Part shown: positions 62,973-64,000 of the stretch, one piece after another | Layout of the letters: every line of letters begins with the position of its first letter | Position numbering within the stretch: position 1 is the first letter of the stretch | Made by a program: the position numbers and the translations under genes | Assembly: GCA_021812385.1 (NCBI GenBank) | Contig: JAKANO010000005.1 | Location: 62,001 to 126,000, forward strand | DNA length: 64,000 nucleotides | From: Pseudomonadota bacterium | GTDB taxonomy: Bacteria > Pseudomonadota > Gammaproteobacteria > Burkholderiales > Thiobacteraceae | Reading direction: 5' to 3' | Notes under the pieces: model-generated | Told to the model about the DNA's origin: nothing | Databases searched by the model: none | The model's input: the letters and a program-made list of their open reading frames with translations, nothing else

Positions 62973-64000
62973 TTACGCCGCTTGCGCCGAACTCTTCACG
63001 CAATCTGCGATTTTATCCGCCCACTGCCGGACTTGCGTTCCATCCTTGCCTTCCACCATCACGCGCAGCACGGGCTCGGTGCCGGAGTTGCGCAACAACA
63101 CGCGGCCGCTGCCCTTGAGTTCGGCATTGGCATCCACCAGCAAGGCTTGCACCGGAATGCTGTCGCGGAAATCGAAGTCCTTGGTGATCGGCACATTGAT
63201 CATCACTTGCGGATATACCACAATTTCTTTGGTCAATTCCTTCAGCGTGCGCTTGCTCGCGCGCAAGGCATGCAGCACTTGCAAGGCCGAGATGATGCCA
63301 TCGCCCGTGGTGTGCTTATCGCGGCAAAGAATATGGCCGGAAGATTCGCCGCCCAATAGCCAGCCCTTATCTTCCATCATCTCCAGCACATAGCGATCGC
63401 CGACCGCAGCCCGCGCAAATGGAATTTTATTTTTATCGAATGCATGCTCGATGCCCAGGTTGGTCATCGAAGTCCCCACCACGCCGCCTTTGAGCAAGCC
63501 TTGCTTGGCTCGATGGCAAGCAATGACGTAAAGCATGAGATCGCCATCGAATAGCTTTCCGTCGGCATCGACCATCAATACCCGGTCGCCGTCGCCATCG
63601 AAGGCGATGCCCAGGTCGGCCTGATTTTCACGTACCGCGCGCTGCAGCGCCTCGGGGTGCGTCGATCCGCAGTCGAGATTGATGTTGAGGCCGTCCGGCT
63701 TAACGCCGATCGCAATGACCTCGGCGCCCAGTTCATGGAATACCGATGGCGCAATATGGTAAGTCGCGCCGTGGCCACAATCCAACACGATGCGCATGCC
63801 GCGCAAATCCAGCTCGGTCGGATAGGTGCTTTTGCAGAATTCGATGTAACGCCCATCGGCATCTTCGATACGCCGCGCCTTGCCGAGTTTTTCCGACGGC
63901 ATGCACACCATCGGTTCGTCCAGGCCCGCTTCGATGGCGCGTTCCACTTTGTCCGCCAGCTTCATGCCGCCGGGGCCGAAGAATTTAATGCCATTGTCGG
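62973..64000 (-). CDS. glmM: Phosphoglucosamine mutase (5' end outside window)
   Basis: About 342 C-terminal codons are visible. The enzyme converts glucosamine-6-phosphate to glucosamine-1-phosphate for peptidoglycan and lipopolysaccharide. The edge reads DNGIKFFGPGG, which in the family directly follows the phospho-Ser loop, so the catalytic Ser is just outside. Inside are the metal loop IAFDGDGDRVLMVD, the sugar loop GGESSGHILC and the phosphate-binding RNSGTEPVLRVMVEG. An internal Met start at 63965 would give a broken enzyme and is rejected. Confidence 0.95.
   Translation of the reverse strand, partial: DNGIKFFGPGGMKLADKVERAIEAGLDEPMVCMPSEKLGKARRIEDADGRYIEFCKSTYPTELDLRGMRIVLDCGHGATYHIAPSVFHELGAEVIAIGVKPDGLNINLDCGSTHPEALQRAVRENQADLGIAFDGDGDRVLMVDADGKLFDGDLMLYVIACHRAKQGLLKGGVVGTSMTNLGIEHAFDKNKIPFARAAVGDRYVLEMMEDKGWLLGGESSGHILCRDKHTTGDGIISALQVLHALRASKRTLKELTKEIVVYPQVMINVPITKDFDFRDSIPVQALLVDANAELKGSGRVLLRNSGTEPVLRVMVEGKDGTQVRQWADKIADCVKSSAQAA

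Overview
The window looks like chromosome from a motile, Gram-negative betaproteobacterium, most likely in or near the Nitrosomonadales (Gallionellaceae/Sulfuricellaceae-like). The clues are an Arg32-type elongation factor P next to its rhamnosyltransferase earP, a fliE-to-fliR operon behind a FlrB/FlrC (FleS/FleR) two-component pair, CheV/CheZ chemotaxis genes, an LpxO-type lipid A hydroxylase, GlnE, and topoisomerase IV. The lineage is inferred from gene content and was not tested by a search. No rRNA, tRNA, CRISPR array or intact insertion sequence was seen.

Layout. 0-9.7 kb: end of an unidentified membrane protein, a large hybrid sensor kinase behind a near-perfect sigma-28 promoter, then an envelope or lipid group (GT4 glycosyltransferase, DUF962/Mpo1-like membrane protein, membrane-anchored class III aminotransferase, phosphatidylserine decarboxylase, small membrane protein, secreted metallophosphoesterase). 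9.7-17 kb, all on the minus strand: a GGDEF diguanylate cyclase behind a sigma-54 promoter and a structured leader, a SerC-family aminotransferase whose start overlaps the end of an ATP-grasp gene, an Nramp-related transporter, a DedA protein and an LpxO-like hydroxylase. 17-26 kb: parE and parC, an AT-rich orphan gene, a block of interspersed repeats, a MoxR ATPase/VWA protein pair and a Nudix hydrolase.

26-40 kb, minus strand: flrB-flrC-fliEFGHIJKLMNOPQR. Sigma-54 promoters can be read upstream of fliE and fliK, and a terminator separates fliK from fliLMNOPQR. 40-49.4 kb, plus strand: a chemotaxis operon behind a sigma-28 promoter (membrane receptor, soluble CZB receptor, two CheV, CheY, CheZ, CheA, HDOD protein). 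It has no cheW, cheR or cheB.

49-64 kb is mainly housekeeping: an SpmA/SpmB-type gate protein, succinate-semialdehyde dehydrogenase, lytic transglycosylase, earP-efp, acs, glnE, two AT-richer orphan genes that may be immunity-like, a TlpA-like thiol protein, and the 3' three quarters of glmM at the edge.

The regulatory reading ties the parts together. FlrC and sigma-54 probably drive hook/basal-body genes and a diguanylate cyclase, while FliA (sigma-28) drives chemotaxis and the distant hybrid kinase. At least two families of long intergenic inverted repeats (three copies of a CGCCAAG type, two of a CACAGAG type) and several shorter repeat types punctuate the window.
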